64,000 nucleotides of DNA from Anaerolineales bacterium (GTDB lineage Bacteria; Chloroflexota; Anaerolineae; Anaerolineales; Villigracilaceae): contig JAUQXA010000070.1 in the NCBI GenBank assembly GCA_030834895.1, forward strand, positions 108,033-172,032. Reading direction: 5' to 3'. The notes below the pieces were generated by a model. That model was not told where the DNA came from and made no database searches. It saw only the letters and a list, made by a program, of their open reading frames with translations. How positions within the stretch are numbered: position 1 is the stretch's first letter; the number at the start of each line of letters is the position of its first letter. Below are positions 54,201 through 62,364 of the stretch, one piece after another. The position numbers and the translations under genes are program-made.

Positions 54201-57200
54201 TGTTCAAGCGGATGACTTCTCCTACATGGCAGACATCTCTGCGGATGGACGATATGTGGCTTTTGAGTCTAGCGCGACCAACCTGATCAGCGGGGACACG
54301 AACGACGCGATGGATATCTTCGTGCTTGATCGCCAAAATGGTGAAATAGCACGCGCTTCAGTTACTTCCAATGGAATACAAGCGGATGACGGTTCCTACG
54401 TACCTGGAATCTCCGGTAATGGTCGGTATGTGGTATTCGAATCCGATGCAACAAACCTGGTCAGCGGGGATAAATATGGCATGAACCATATCTACGTGCA
54501 TGATCTTCAAACCGGCGAGACGACGCGTGCCTCGGTCAATTCAGACGGATCTCAAATGATAGGGCGACTGGTAAGCCCCACCATATCTGACGATGGACGC
54601 TTTGTTGCCTTTGCATACGCCGATACAGATAACTATGGGCCGGCCTTGTTTGAGTCCTATATACACGACCGTCAAACTGGAACGACAACTCATATCCCCG
54701 CTAATTTAGGTAATGATATTGATTGCCCATATAGATGCAGTGGACCAGCGGGTCCAGTTGTTGAGTTTAGAGTGATATTTTCTGAAATAGTAACTGGCGT
54801 CGACGCAAGTGACTTTGCTCTCTCTACGGGTGGCGGTATTTCCGGGGCAACCATAACAAATGTTCGTGGGACTGAAAATGAATATATCGTTACGGTCGAT
54901 ACCGGCTCCGGCGACGGTACCCTGCGTCTGGATGTACTTGATAATGACACCATCATGGATCCTTCACAAAATCCATTGGGCGGAACAGGTGTAGGCAACG
55001 GTAATTTCACAAGTGGGGAAGTGTACACTGTTCACAAAAGCCTTCCCACGGTAACCAGCATTGTTCGTGCGGACCCTAATCCCACCACGAGTGAAAACGT
55101 CAATTTTTTGGTGACCTTCTCCGAAGATGTCAACGGTGTTGATACGAGCGATTTCGAACTTGCAATAACAACCGGAAATATTTCAGGGGCAACGGTGACC
55201 AATGTCATCGGTTTCGGGAAAAATTATTCCGTTCAGGTAAATACGGGAACTGGGAATGGTACTCTGCGCCTTGATCTGGTTGACAACGATAACATCTGGG
55301 ACATTGCCCACCATCCATTGAGCGGGATAGGTATTGGAAATGGGAATTTTGCTTTAGGTGAGAGTTATACAATTAACAAAAATGGATCCATGGTAATCAA
55401 CAGCTTGCCTAAAGACGCGAATCCCACCAATGCTGATAGTGCCCGTTTTACTGTGACTTTCCCAGAATCGGTTGGTAGTGTTGACGCAAGTGATTTTGTA
55501 ATTGCCGTTACTGGAAGTATCACGAATGCAACTGTGGTGGAAGTAAATGGCACAGGGAATACCTACACTGTGAATGTAAATACTGGTACAGGTGACGGCA
55601 CCCTGCGTCTTGGCATTTCCGCCAGTGCAATCGTCGCCGATATTACCGGGAACCCGTTGGTTAGCCTGCCCATTATGACCGGTGAAAGCTATACAATTGA
55701 TAAAACAGAGCCGGCAGTGGCTTCGAGTGCCCGCGCCAGCTTGAACGATCCCACCAACCTTCCCAGTGTGGATTTCACCGTCACTTTCTCTGAACCTGTG
55801 ACGGGTGTGGAGGCCAGCGATTTCGTGTCTGGTGCAGCTGTTAGTGGCGGACCAGTCGTCTACACAGTCAGTATCAACACCGATATGGGTGATGGCGACT
55901 TGCGTTTGCAACTGTATGAAGGTACAACCATCACCGACCTGGTTGGGAACTCGTTGACCGCTGGTGGGTTGGTATCGATTGGAGAGGTTTACAGAATTGA
56001 CAAAACTGCACCCGTACTTTCTTCGTTTCTACGTGCCAGCCCCAGCCCGACAAATGCCGCAAGTGTGGATTTTACCGTTACCTTCTCTGAGTCTGTTTCA
56101 GGTGTGGATGCAGGCGATTTTGTATTGACCAAGACCGGAACAATCAGTGGTGAATCTGTCGGAGGGGTCAGCGGCGGGCCGACCGTCTACACAGTCACGG
56201 TCAATACCGGTACAGGTGATGGTACGTTCCGCCTGGATCTGATTGATAACGATAGCATCGTAGACCTTGCCTCCAATCCTCTAGGCGGTGCGGGTTCAGG
56301 AAACGGCAACTTTACTTCAGGCGACTCATACATAATTGACAAAGCCGCGCCTGTGGTCATTAGCATTCTGCGGACTGATCCAAACCCGACAACTGCTAGC
56401 AGCGTTCATTTCAATGTGACTTTCTCTAAAGCCGTCAGTAATGTGGACGCGGACGATTTCGTGCTGACCAGAACCGGCAACCTTTCTGTATATATCAGCG
56501 ATATAACCAGCTCAGGCAATATTTACACCATTACTGTCACTTCCGCTAGCGGCACTGGCAGCGGTACGTTGCGCCTTGACCTGATCGACAATGACTCCAT
56601 CATGGATTCTGCGATCCAGCCGCTGGGTGGATTGGGCGCAGGCAACGGCAGCTTCACAACGAGTGAGGTTTATACGATCACGATTGCCCCGACCATTATC
56701 AGCACCTCCTATCGGTCCACGGGATTTAATGACGGGTGGGTGCTTGAATCGGACGAGAACAGCAATGCGGGTGGTTCAAAGAATTCCAACGCCAATTTTT
56801 TCAGACTTGGTGACGATGTCAGGGACCGTCAATTCCGCGCTGTTTTGCACTTCCCAACCTATTATCTGCCTGATAATGCGGTGATTACCCAGGCTATTCT
56901 GATGATCAAAAAGCAGGATGTGACTGGAACAAATCCGTTCACCACTCACCAAAACATCTCGATCGACATTCGCAAAGGACTCTTCAGCAATTTCAGCCCA
57001 TCCAGCCTTGGATCGTTGCAACTGACGGATTTTCAGGCAGCAGCGGACATGTATGCGGTGGGCACGATCCAGAACAACCCGGTCAGTGGATGGTATTGGG
57101 CGCTGTTGGATAGCAAAGCATACCCGTATATCAACCTGACGGATATCACGCAACTCCGGCTAGCCTTCCAGTTGGATGATAACGACGACAAGGGTGACGA

Positions 57201-57282
57201 CTACATCAGGTTCTATAGTGGAGATTACAAGTCACAAAAGGACCGTCCACATTTGCTGATCGAATATTATGTGCCGAGATAA
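51244..57282 (+). CDS. giant secreted repeat protein: two TolB-like beta-propeller blocks, nine Big-like repeats, DNRLRE-like C-terminus
   Basis: repeated SADGRYVAFVSDATNL..DTN..DVFV.DRQTG units; nine copies of V.FTVTFSE.V.GVD..DF; SD AAGGAG before ATG 51244. Confidence 0.88.
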   Translation: MNPRHIKYIARVISVVMMLALLAGLTPDAVKPVHAAPGDITRVSVDSSGAQANAGSSRSQISADGRYVAFVSDATNLIPDDTNNADDVFVKDRQTGATTRVSVTSQTGAQSNGGSETVAISSDGRYVTFYSDASNLISGDTNGVGDIFVHDRQTGLTIRASVDSSGTEANDESSNYYLAISGDGRYVAFPSKATNLVSGDTNGVNDIFVHDCQTGQTRRISVASDGTEANGSSFAVNISDDGHYVTFSSSATNLVAGDTNGTRDVFVYDLQIGGTTLVSVNTDGEQADGGSNEPDISGDGRYVVFVSSSNNLSPEGDYYGGEMVYVRDRQTGQTTLASVHSDGFILVPGMVDRPTISRDGRYVAFSFYDKGDNNGILHVWVRDLQTGTSVMAESSNGSGHSSLSADGKFVAFSSSSSMVSDDTNGVSDVFVREVAYGPDRNPVVVSITPKCGKIHNFCPHPTPSSVSFIVIFSEQVTGVGMDDFSLDMLDGITGASITGVSGYGLQYYVTVNTGTGDGKLRLNIVDNDSIQDTTFNPLGGAGTGNGDFAGHSYWIEKNPPVVMSIVRVDPSPTAAAEVRFTVTFSEVVYPVELSDFVLSTTGSISGAAVTDVSPWEDGQQHKVRSIYIVTVNTGSGDGTLRLDLVDDDSIRDGIDNPLGGAGAGNGDFITGETYTINKSMPPSPPIVIGILRAEANPTGAANVNFNVTFSEAVSGVDSGDFSLATTGNISGALVTNISGSENTYTVTVDTGSGNGDLRLDVVDDDSIVNTSGSSLGGLGAENGNFTTGEVYTINKDPIPGDTLALISISSTGIQANNISFGDSISNDGRFVVFSSAANNLVTGDTNGDDIFVHDRQTGETMLVSVATGGEHANYPSSNPKISGDGRYVVFESQASNLIPNDSNHHASDIFVHDRQTGETSIISVATGGEQANDQSYNSSITADGRFVTFESSATNLVSDDTNGKSDVFLHDRQTGETIRISVSSSGVQADDFSYMADISADGRYVAFESSATNLISGDTNDAMDIFVLDRQNGEIARASVTSNGIQADDGSYVPGISGNGRYVVFESDATNLVSGDKYGMNHIYVHDLQTGETTRASVNSDGSQMIGRLVSPTISDDGRFVAFAYADTDNYGPALFESYIHDRQTGTTTHIPANLGNDIDCPYRCSGPAGPVVEFRVIFSEIVTGVDASDFALSTGGGISGATITNVRGTENEYIVTVDTGSGDGTLRLDVLDNDTIMDPSQNPLGGTGVGNGNFTSGEVYTVHKSLPTVTSIVRADPNPTTSENVNFLVTFSEDVNGVDTSDFELAITTGNISGATVTNVIGFGKNYSVQVNTGTGNGTLRLDLVDNDNIWDIAHHPLSGIGIGNGNFALGESYTINKNGSMVINSLPKDANPTNADSARFTVTFPESVGSVDASDFVIAVTGSITNATVVEVNGTGNTYTVNVNTGTGDGTLRLGISASAIVADITGNPLVSLPIMTGESYTIDKTEPAVASSARASLNDPTNLPSVDFTVTFSEPVTGVEASDFVSGAAVSGGPVVYTVSINTDMGDGDLRLQLYEGTTITDLVGNSLTAGGLVSIGEVYRIDKTAPVLSSFLRASPSPTNAASVDFTVTFSESVSGVDAGDFVLTKTGTISGESVGGVSGGPTVYTVTVNTGTGDGTFRLDLIDNDSIVDLASNPLGGAGSGNGNFTSGDSYIIDKAAPVVISILRTDPNPTTASSVHFNVTFSKAVSNVDADDFVLTRTGNLSVYISDITSSGNIYTITVTSASGTGSGTLRLDLIDNDSIMDSAIQPLGGLGAGNGSFTTSEVYTITIAPTIISTSYRSTGFNDGWVLESDENSNAGGSKNSNANFFRLGDDVRDRQFRAVLHFPTYYLPDNAVITQAILMIKKQDVTGTNPFTTHQNISIDIRKGLFSNFSPSSLGSLQLTDFQAAADMYAVGTIQNNPVSGWYWALLDSKAYPYINLTDITQLRLAFQLDDNDDKGDDYIRFYSGDYKSQKDRPHLLIEYYVPR

Positions 57283-57295
57283 ATCCGATTAATGA

Positions 57296-57329
57296 AAAGT
57301 CTCCGAGTTCAAAAGAATTCGGAGACTTT
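57296..57329 (+). terminator. hairpin terminator after giant gene
   Basis: AAAGTCTCCGAGTTC...GAATTCGGAGACTTT + T-run. Confidence 0.8.
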
Positions 57330-57430
57330 CTTTTTATTCTGTCGCTGATGTGGCGTCCAACGGAGATTGTTTTTTTTTATTCGGAAGTCCAGGTTGCCTT
57401 GAAAGATGCTTATAATTATCAATATTGAGT

Positions 57431-57784
57431 ATGAAAACCATAAAACGACGAACTGTCCTCTTGCTTTTTGCCGGGCTTTTTACTGTATTATGTCTTGGCT
57501 ATTTATTTGTGCCGTTGGATTTTCGAATCTCAATAAATGGTACTTCTACAACAACCGTGACGCCAGATCCCCTCGGCGGTGATTTTATACCTGCCTGTCA
57601 AAAAATCGCTTTGACGGTGGAGGAAGGAGATACACTGGATGCAATTTCTATGAATTATGCTATTCCAAAGGACTACATCAAACAATATAACAGTATGGAA
57701 ACTGACGAAGTGTCCCCTGGTATGAAGTTGCTTATTCAGTTGTGTAGGGATATACCAACTCCAACGGCGACTTCGACGAAATAA
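57431..57784 (+). CDS. LysM domain membrane-anchored protein
   Basis: N-terminal TM; LTVEEGDTLDAISMNYAIPKDYIKQYNSMETDEVSPGMKLLIQ. Confidence 0.85.
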   Translation: MKTIKRRTVLLLFAGLFTVLCLGYLFVPLDFRISINGTSTTTVTPDPLGGDFIPACQKIALTVEEGDTLDAISMNYAIPKDYIKQYNSMETDEVSPGMKLLIQLCRDIPTPTATSTK

Positions 57785-57813
57785 AAACTGCGACGAATTT
57801 CGTCGCAGTTTTT
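57783..57813 (+). terminator. hairpin terminator
   Basis: AAAAACTGCGACGAATTTCGTCGCAGTTTTT. Confidence 0.85.
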
Positions 57814-57816
57814 ATT

Positions 57817-57960
57817 TTATACCAACATCCTCGCTAGATTTTCGAGGAAGCTTGCCAGTGCTTGCATGAATTGGGTGGCTTCAGCGCCATCGCTGACACG
57901 GTGATCAACGGAGATGGTGGCTTTCCTGCAGAGCGGACAACCCGGTTTGATCTGTCCGTC
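57817..57960 (-). pseudogene. C-terminal remnant of a 2-oxoacid dehydrogenase E2 acyltransferase
   Basis: DGQIKPGCPLCRKATISVDHRVSDGAEATQFMQALASFLENLARMLV*; DHRVSDG E2 catalytic motif. Confidence 0.85.
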
Positions 57961-58563
57961 TTATGCTCTTAGCATATCCATCATCACTCGAAATAGCCCC
58001 GCCATGTCAATTTTTTCAGGCTCCATCAACCATTGGATTTGCAAACCATCCATCATTGCAAAGATCAAAACAACCAATGTCTCGGGGAAAATATCCGAAC
58101 GAACTTCCCCGGCTTGTTGTGCCTGCACAATTACCTGCACCCAACGTTCGCGCTCGCGCTGATAGCGCTCGATGAAAAACTCGTGCGCCGGGTGATCCGG
58201 GGAAATACTTTCCGCCACCAGCAGATTGAACAACTGCACCAGACCCGGAACTGTTTGATTGTGTTCGACCAGTTCGACCCCCGCTTCGAGAAAATGATTG
58301 CCATTTTTTTGCAGAGTGGTTTGCATCCGCTCACTGTCAATCCGGTCGCGTTCTTTGAGCACCTCCATCAATAGGTGAGTCTTACTGGGGAAGTGGTGTA
58401 AAAGTCCCGGCTCAGTCAGGTCGGCAGCTTTGGCAATGTCCGCCATCTTTGCCCCGCGAAAGCCCTTCTGGGCGAATGATTCTGTAGCGGACTGGATGAT
58501 CTTCTCGCGGCTGGCGCGGGTACGTTCTGCCTGCGTGCGTCGGGGAGTTTGCAATTGTTTCAT
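57961..58563 (-). CDS. TetR/AcrR family transcriptional regulator
   Basis: REKIIQSATESFAQKGFRGAKMADIAKAADLTEPGLLHHFPSKTHLLMEVL. Confidence 0.93.
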   Translation of the reverse strand: MKQLQTPRRTQAERTRASREKIIQSATESFAQKGFRGAKMADIAKAADLTEPGLLHHFPSKTHLLMEVLKERDRIDSERMQTTLQKNGNHFLEAGVELVEHNQTVPGLVQLFNLLVAESISPDHPAHEFFIERYQRERERWVQVIVQAQQAGEVRSDIFPETLVVLIFAMMDGLQIQWLMEPEKIDMAGLFRVMMDMLRA

Positions 58564-58586
58564 GTTCCAATTATACATCAAAACTT

Positions 58587-58608
58587 ACTTACCTTATATT
58601 AGGTAAGT
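58587..58608. promoter_or_regulatory. candidate TetR operator
   Basis: ACTTACC-TTATATTA-GGTAAGT inverted repeat in the divergent tetR/MFS intergenic region. Confidence 0.65.
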
Positions 58609-58665
58609 TTTTGGTGTAAAATGACCCCAAAGTCTCTGATCAACTATTTGAGAGGAAATCGATAC

Positions 58666-59868
58666 ATGAAAATCTGGACCAAAGTTAAGCAGTACCCCAA
58701 AATTGAACTGGTTATTTTGGCATACGTGGCGTTCATCGCTTTAGGGATGCCCGATGGCTTGTTGGGTGTGGCATGGCCTTCCATCCGAAGCAGTTTTTCC
58801 ATTCCGCTGGACGCGATTGGGATGCTGCTCACAGCGGCCATGGCAGGTTACATGACTTCCAGTTTTTTGAGTGGACCTGTGGTTACCCGGATTGGCGTTG
58901 GCAGAGTTTTGGCGGCAAGTTGTGCAATGACCGGTGTGGCGTTAATTGGCTATACTCTTGTCCCGGAATGGTGGATGATGGTTCTTTTGGGTGTGGTTGC
59001 AGGCTTGGGCGCCGGTGCGATCGATGCCGGCCTGAACACCTATGTTGCGGCGCACTTTAGCGAAGGGCTGATGCAATGGCTCCATGCCAGTTGGGGCATC
59101 GGCATTACCCTTGGACCGATCATCATGACCATGGGGTTGAAAACCTTTAATTCATGGCATGTAGGGTATCGTGCTGTCGGCATTTTTCAACTTGTGCTGG
59201 CGGCTTGTTTTGTGCTGACTCTGGCGATGTGGAATCAAAAAGAGAGGTCGGTTGTGGACGAAAGACCAAAGCGTCTGACCGACTACAAAACCCCTATGGG
59301 GGAAACCTTGCGCCAACCACAGGTATGGTTAAGTATATTCCTGTTTTTCATGTACGTTGGCGGTGAAGCCGCACTCGGCACCTGGATCTATACTCTGTTG
59401 ACCGAATCGCGCGGAATCGACCCGACAGTGGCGGGGTTCTGGGCAGGCAGTTATTGGGCAACCTTTACCGTTGGGCGGGTGGTGGCAGGTCTATTTGCCA
59501 AACGAGCAGGGATCAACCTCCTTATAACGGGCGGCTTGACAGGGGCTTTGCTGGGCGCGGGGTTGCTGATTTGGAATCCATCTGAGGCAATAAACCTGCT
59601 GGCAGTTGCATTGATTGGCTTTTCCATTGCCCCCATTTTCCCAGCGATGATGTCGGGCACAAGCCAACGGGTAGGCGCGCATTTTGCAGCCAACACCATT
59701 GGTATGCAAATGGCGGCGACCGGGTTGGGAACAGCGCTTATCCCCGGTTTGATGGGAGTTTTTGCTCGCCGGGTTTCATTGGAGGTCATTCCCATCTGCT
59801 TGTTGGTTGTGTATGCTGGTTTGTTTGGTGTGTATATGTTGGCTGTTAGGTTAAAACCGAAGGCGTAG
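58666..59868 (+). CDS. MFS transporter
   Basis: hydrophobic 12-TM pattern; GMPDGLLGVAWPSIRSSF; SD GAGGAAA; start at ATG 58666. Confidence 0.88.
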   Translation: MKIWTKVKQYPKIELVILAYVAFIALGMPDGLLGVAWPSIRSSFSIPLDAIGMLLTAAMAGYMTSSFLSGPVVTRIGVGRVLAASCAMTGVALIGYTLVPEWWMMVLLGVVAGLGAGAIDAGLNTYVAAHFSEGLMQWLHASWGIGITLGPIIMTMGLKTFNSWHVGYRAVGIFQLVLAACFVLTLAMWNQKERSVVDERPKRLTDYKTPMGETLRQPQVWLSIFLFFMYVGGEAALGTWIYTLLTESRGIDPTVAGFWAGSYWATFTVGRVVAGLFAKRAGINLLITGGLTGALLGAGLLIWNPSEAINLLAVALIGFSIAPIFPAMMSGTSQRVGAHFAANTIGMQMAATGLGTALIPGLMGVFARRVSLEVIPICLLVVYAGLFGVYMLAVRLKPKA

Positions 59869-59925
59869 TTATTTTTGCGCTCTGCATACCTGGAAAGGAA
59901 TCTACTTTGATCTAAAGGAAACCTT

Positions 59926-62100
59926 ATGTCAAAACAAACTCTTGCTTATCTCAACCCCTCTCTGAGTGTGGAAGAACGCGTAGCTGACCTGCTCGGTCGT
60001 ATGACACTGGAAGAAAAAGTTGGGCAGATCATTATGTGGGATGCGCGCTCTGATGACCTGTCTTTCATCAACACCCGTTATCCCGGTTCGATTCTACACA
60101 TCCTTGGTGAAAAGTTGGATCATGCCATGGACCTGGCAGCCAAAAACCGGCTTGGAATTCCTCTGCTCGTGGGCGAAGATGCCATTCATGGACATTCCTT
60201 CTGGAAAGGCGCTACCATCTTCCCGACCCAGCTTGCCATGGCCGCCAGTTGGAACCCGGACTTGCTTGAACAGGTCGGTTGGGTGACAGCCGAGGAGGCT
60301 GCCCCAACTGGCATTCATTGGACTTTTTCACCCGTCCTTTGCCTGACCCGTGACCTGCGCTGGGGTCGTACCGGTGAGACCTTTGGTGAAGACCCCTACC
60401 TGATCGGCGAACTGGGTGCGGCTCTGCTTCGCGGCTACCAGGGGCGCGGGCTCGATGATCCGCACGGAATTCTGGCCACAGCAAAACACTACGCCGGATA
60501 TTCTGAAACGCATGGCGGGCGCGATGCCTCTGAAGCGGATATCTCGCCTCGCAAGCTACGTAGTTATTTCCTGCCGCCTTTTGAGCGCGCAGTACGCGCC
60601 GGGGCCATGACCTTCATGACCGGATATCAGTCCATGGAAGGCGTGCCATCCACTGCCAATCATTGGCTTCTAACCGAAGTCTTGAAAGACGAATGGGGCT
60701 TCAAAGGCATCGTCGTGACCGACTGGGATAATGTTGGACGATTGGTGTATGAGCAGAAGGTATGCGCTACCTATGTAGATGCCGCTGTCGTGGCTGTACG
60801 GGCTGGCAATGACATCATGATGACCACCCCTGAGTTCTACGAGGCGGCGATTGAAGCGGTACGTACCGGACGGCTGGCGGAAAGTGAAATCGACGCACCC
60901 TGTGCCCGGTTCCTCGCGCTTAAATTCCGCATGGGATTGTTTGAGTACCCGCGTCGCCCCGACCTGCAAAAGGCTGCGGTTGAAATCAACCGCCCTGAGC
61001 ATCGCGCTGTAAATCTGGATGCTGCGCGCCAAAGTCTTGTGCTATTGCAGAACAATGGACTGTTGCCGCTCGACTCGACCAAACTGAAATCCATCGCGCT
61101 GATTGGTCCGAATGCCAATGATGACCTTCAGCAACTGGGAGATTGGTCGCTCGGCTCTTGTCAACATCCGCCCGAGGCCGGTAAGCACCCACGCGAGAAA
61201 ACGACCACTATCCTTGATGGACTCCGCACGCTGGCGCCCGCCAGTTTGAACCTTCAATATGAGCGAGGTTGTTCTATCGTCGACGACGATCTGTCTGGCA
61301 TCCCTGCGGCAGTTGCGGCGGCACAAGCGGCGGATATCATCGTGACAGTAGTGGGCGACCACTTAAATTACATCGGCGAGACTCTCAGTACCGCCACCCT
61401 GGAGCTACAAGGCGGACAGGTCGCCTTGCTGGATGCGCTCGCAAAGACCGGCAAACCCATGATCGTGGTCTTGGTCAACAGCAAGCCATTGGTTCTGCCA
61501 TCCTCTGCTAAAAGTGCCGCTGCGATTGTAGAAGTCTTCAACCCCGGCATGGAAGGTGGTCGGGCGCTGGCAGAGGCGTTGTTCGGTCTCATCAACCCTT
61601 CCGGCAAATTGACCATCTCCATTCCGGTGCATGTTGGTCAGCAGCCTGTGTTCTACAGCCAAGTGCGCGGTCAACATGGTGACCACTATGCCGACCTGAC
61701 TCAGGAACCGCTCTTCCCCTTTGGGCATGGATTAAGTTACACAAAATACGCATACTCCAACCTGCGCTTGTCTTCTTCAAAACTTGCTCAAGGTGAATCC
61801 GTGAAAGTTTCCGTGGACGTGGAGAATGTCGGTCAGTGCGAAGGCGTGGAGATCGTGCAGGTTTACGTCAGCGATGTGGTGACTTCAGTCACATGGGTCA
61901 ACAAGGCGCTGAAAGGCTTTGCCCGCGTTCACCTGACGCCGGGCGAGAAAAAGTCCGTGCAGGTCGAATTGCCCTGGCAGTCGTTCCAGATTGCGAATGT
62001 GCAAGGCAAAAACGTGGTGGAACCCGGCGAGTTCGAAATTCTGGTCGGACCTTCCTCGCGCAACCGGAATTTATTGATGGCAAAATTGATGATTGAGTAA
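59926..62100 (+). CDS. glycoside hydrolase family 3 beta-glucosidase with C-terminal FnIII-like domain
   Basis: LLGRMTLEEKVGQI, AAKHYAGYSETHGGRDASEADIS, GIVVTDWDNV, LFPFGHGLSYTKYAYSNLRL. Confidence 0.94.
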   Translation: MSKQTLAYLNPSLSVEERVADLLGRMTLEEKVGQIIMWDARSDDLSFINTRYPGSILHILGEKLDHAMDLAAKNRLGIPLLVGEDAIHGHSFWKGATIFPTQLAMAASWNPDLLEQVGWVTAEEAAPTGIHWTFSPVLCLTRDLRWGRTGETFGEDPYLIGELGAALLRGYQGRGLDDPHGILATAKHYAGYSETHGGRDASEADISPRKLRSYFLPPFERAVRAGAMTFMTGYQSMEGVPSTANHWLLTEVLKDEWGFKGIVVTDWDNVGRLVYEQKVCATYVDAAVVAVRAGNDIMMTTPEFYEAAIEAVRTGRLAESEIDAPCARFLALKFRMGLFEYPRRPDLQKAAVEINRPEHRAVNLDAARQSLVLLQNNGLLPLDSTKLKSIALIGPNANDDLQQLGDWSLGSCQHPPEAGKHPREKTTTILDGLRTLAPASLNLQYERGCSIVDDDLSGIPAAVAAAQAADIIVTVVGDHLNYIGETLSTATLELQGGQVALLDALAKTGKPMIVVLVNSKPLVLPSSAKSAAAIVEVFNPGMEGGRALAEALFGLINPSGKLTISIPVHVGQQPVFYSQVRGQHGDHYADLTQEPLFPFGHGLSYTKYAYSNLRLSSSKLAQGESVKVSVDVENVGQCEGVEIVQVYVSDVVTSVTWVNKALKGFARVHLTPGEKKSVQVELPWQSFQIANVQGKNVVEPGEFEILVGPSSRNRNLLMAKLMIE

Positions 62101-62246
62101 AAACGGCGGCTTTCACGCATACGCATGAATGAAATAAGAACTTCCGAGGTCATATCGTTCTTTTGTCCGACCTCTTGTCCGAAGATCAGATTTCCCCATT
62201 TGACTCTCCTGCTTTCGCGACGTAAACTAGGACAAATCTATAAGCG

Positions 62247-62348
62247 GCCCCCACCCGTCCTCCCCAAATTCGACATGAAAATTCTTTATGAAAATTAGTA
62301 TGCTTTATTGTCGAATTTGGGGAGGTGCCCCGAAGGGGTGGAGGGGGC
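62247..62348. repeat. long imperfect inverted repeat (MITE/REP-like), arms 62247-62275 and 62309-62348
   Basis: GCCCCCACCCGTCCTCCCCAAATTCGACA / TGTCGAATTTGGGGAGGTGCCCCGAAGGGGTGGAGGGGGC. Confidence 0.8.
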
Positions 62349-62364
62349 AGAAAATGGAGACCCA

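Noticed and set aside
51634-54336. Repetitive DNA within the giant gene considered as a possible CRISPR or tandem repeat array
   Set aside because: Repeats are protein-domain repeats (~140 or ~320 bp units, diverged, in frame), not short identical repeats with unique spacers. No CRISPR array or cas gene was seen in the window.
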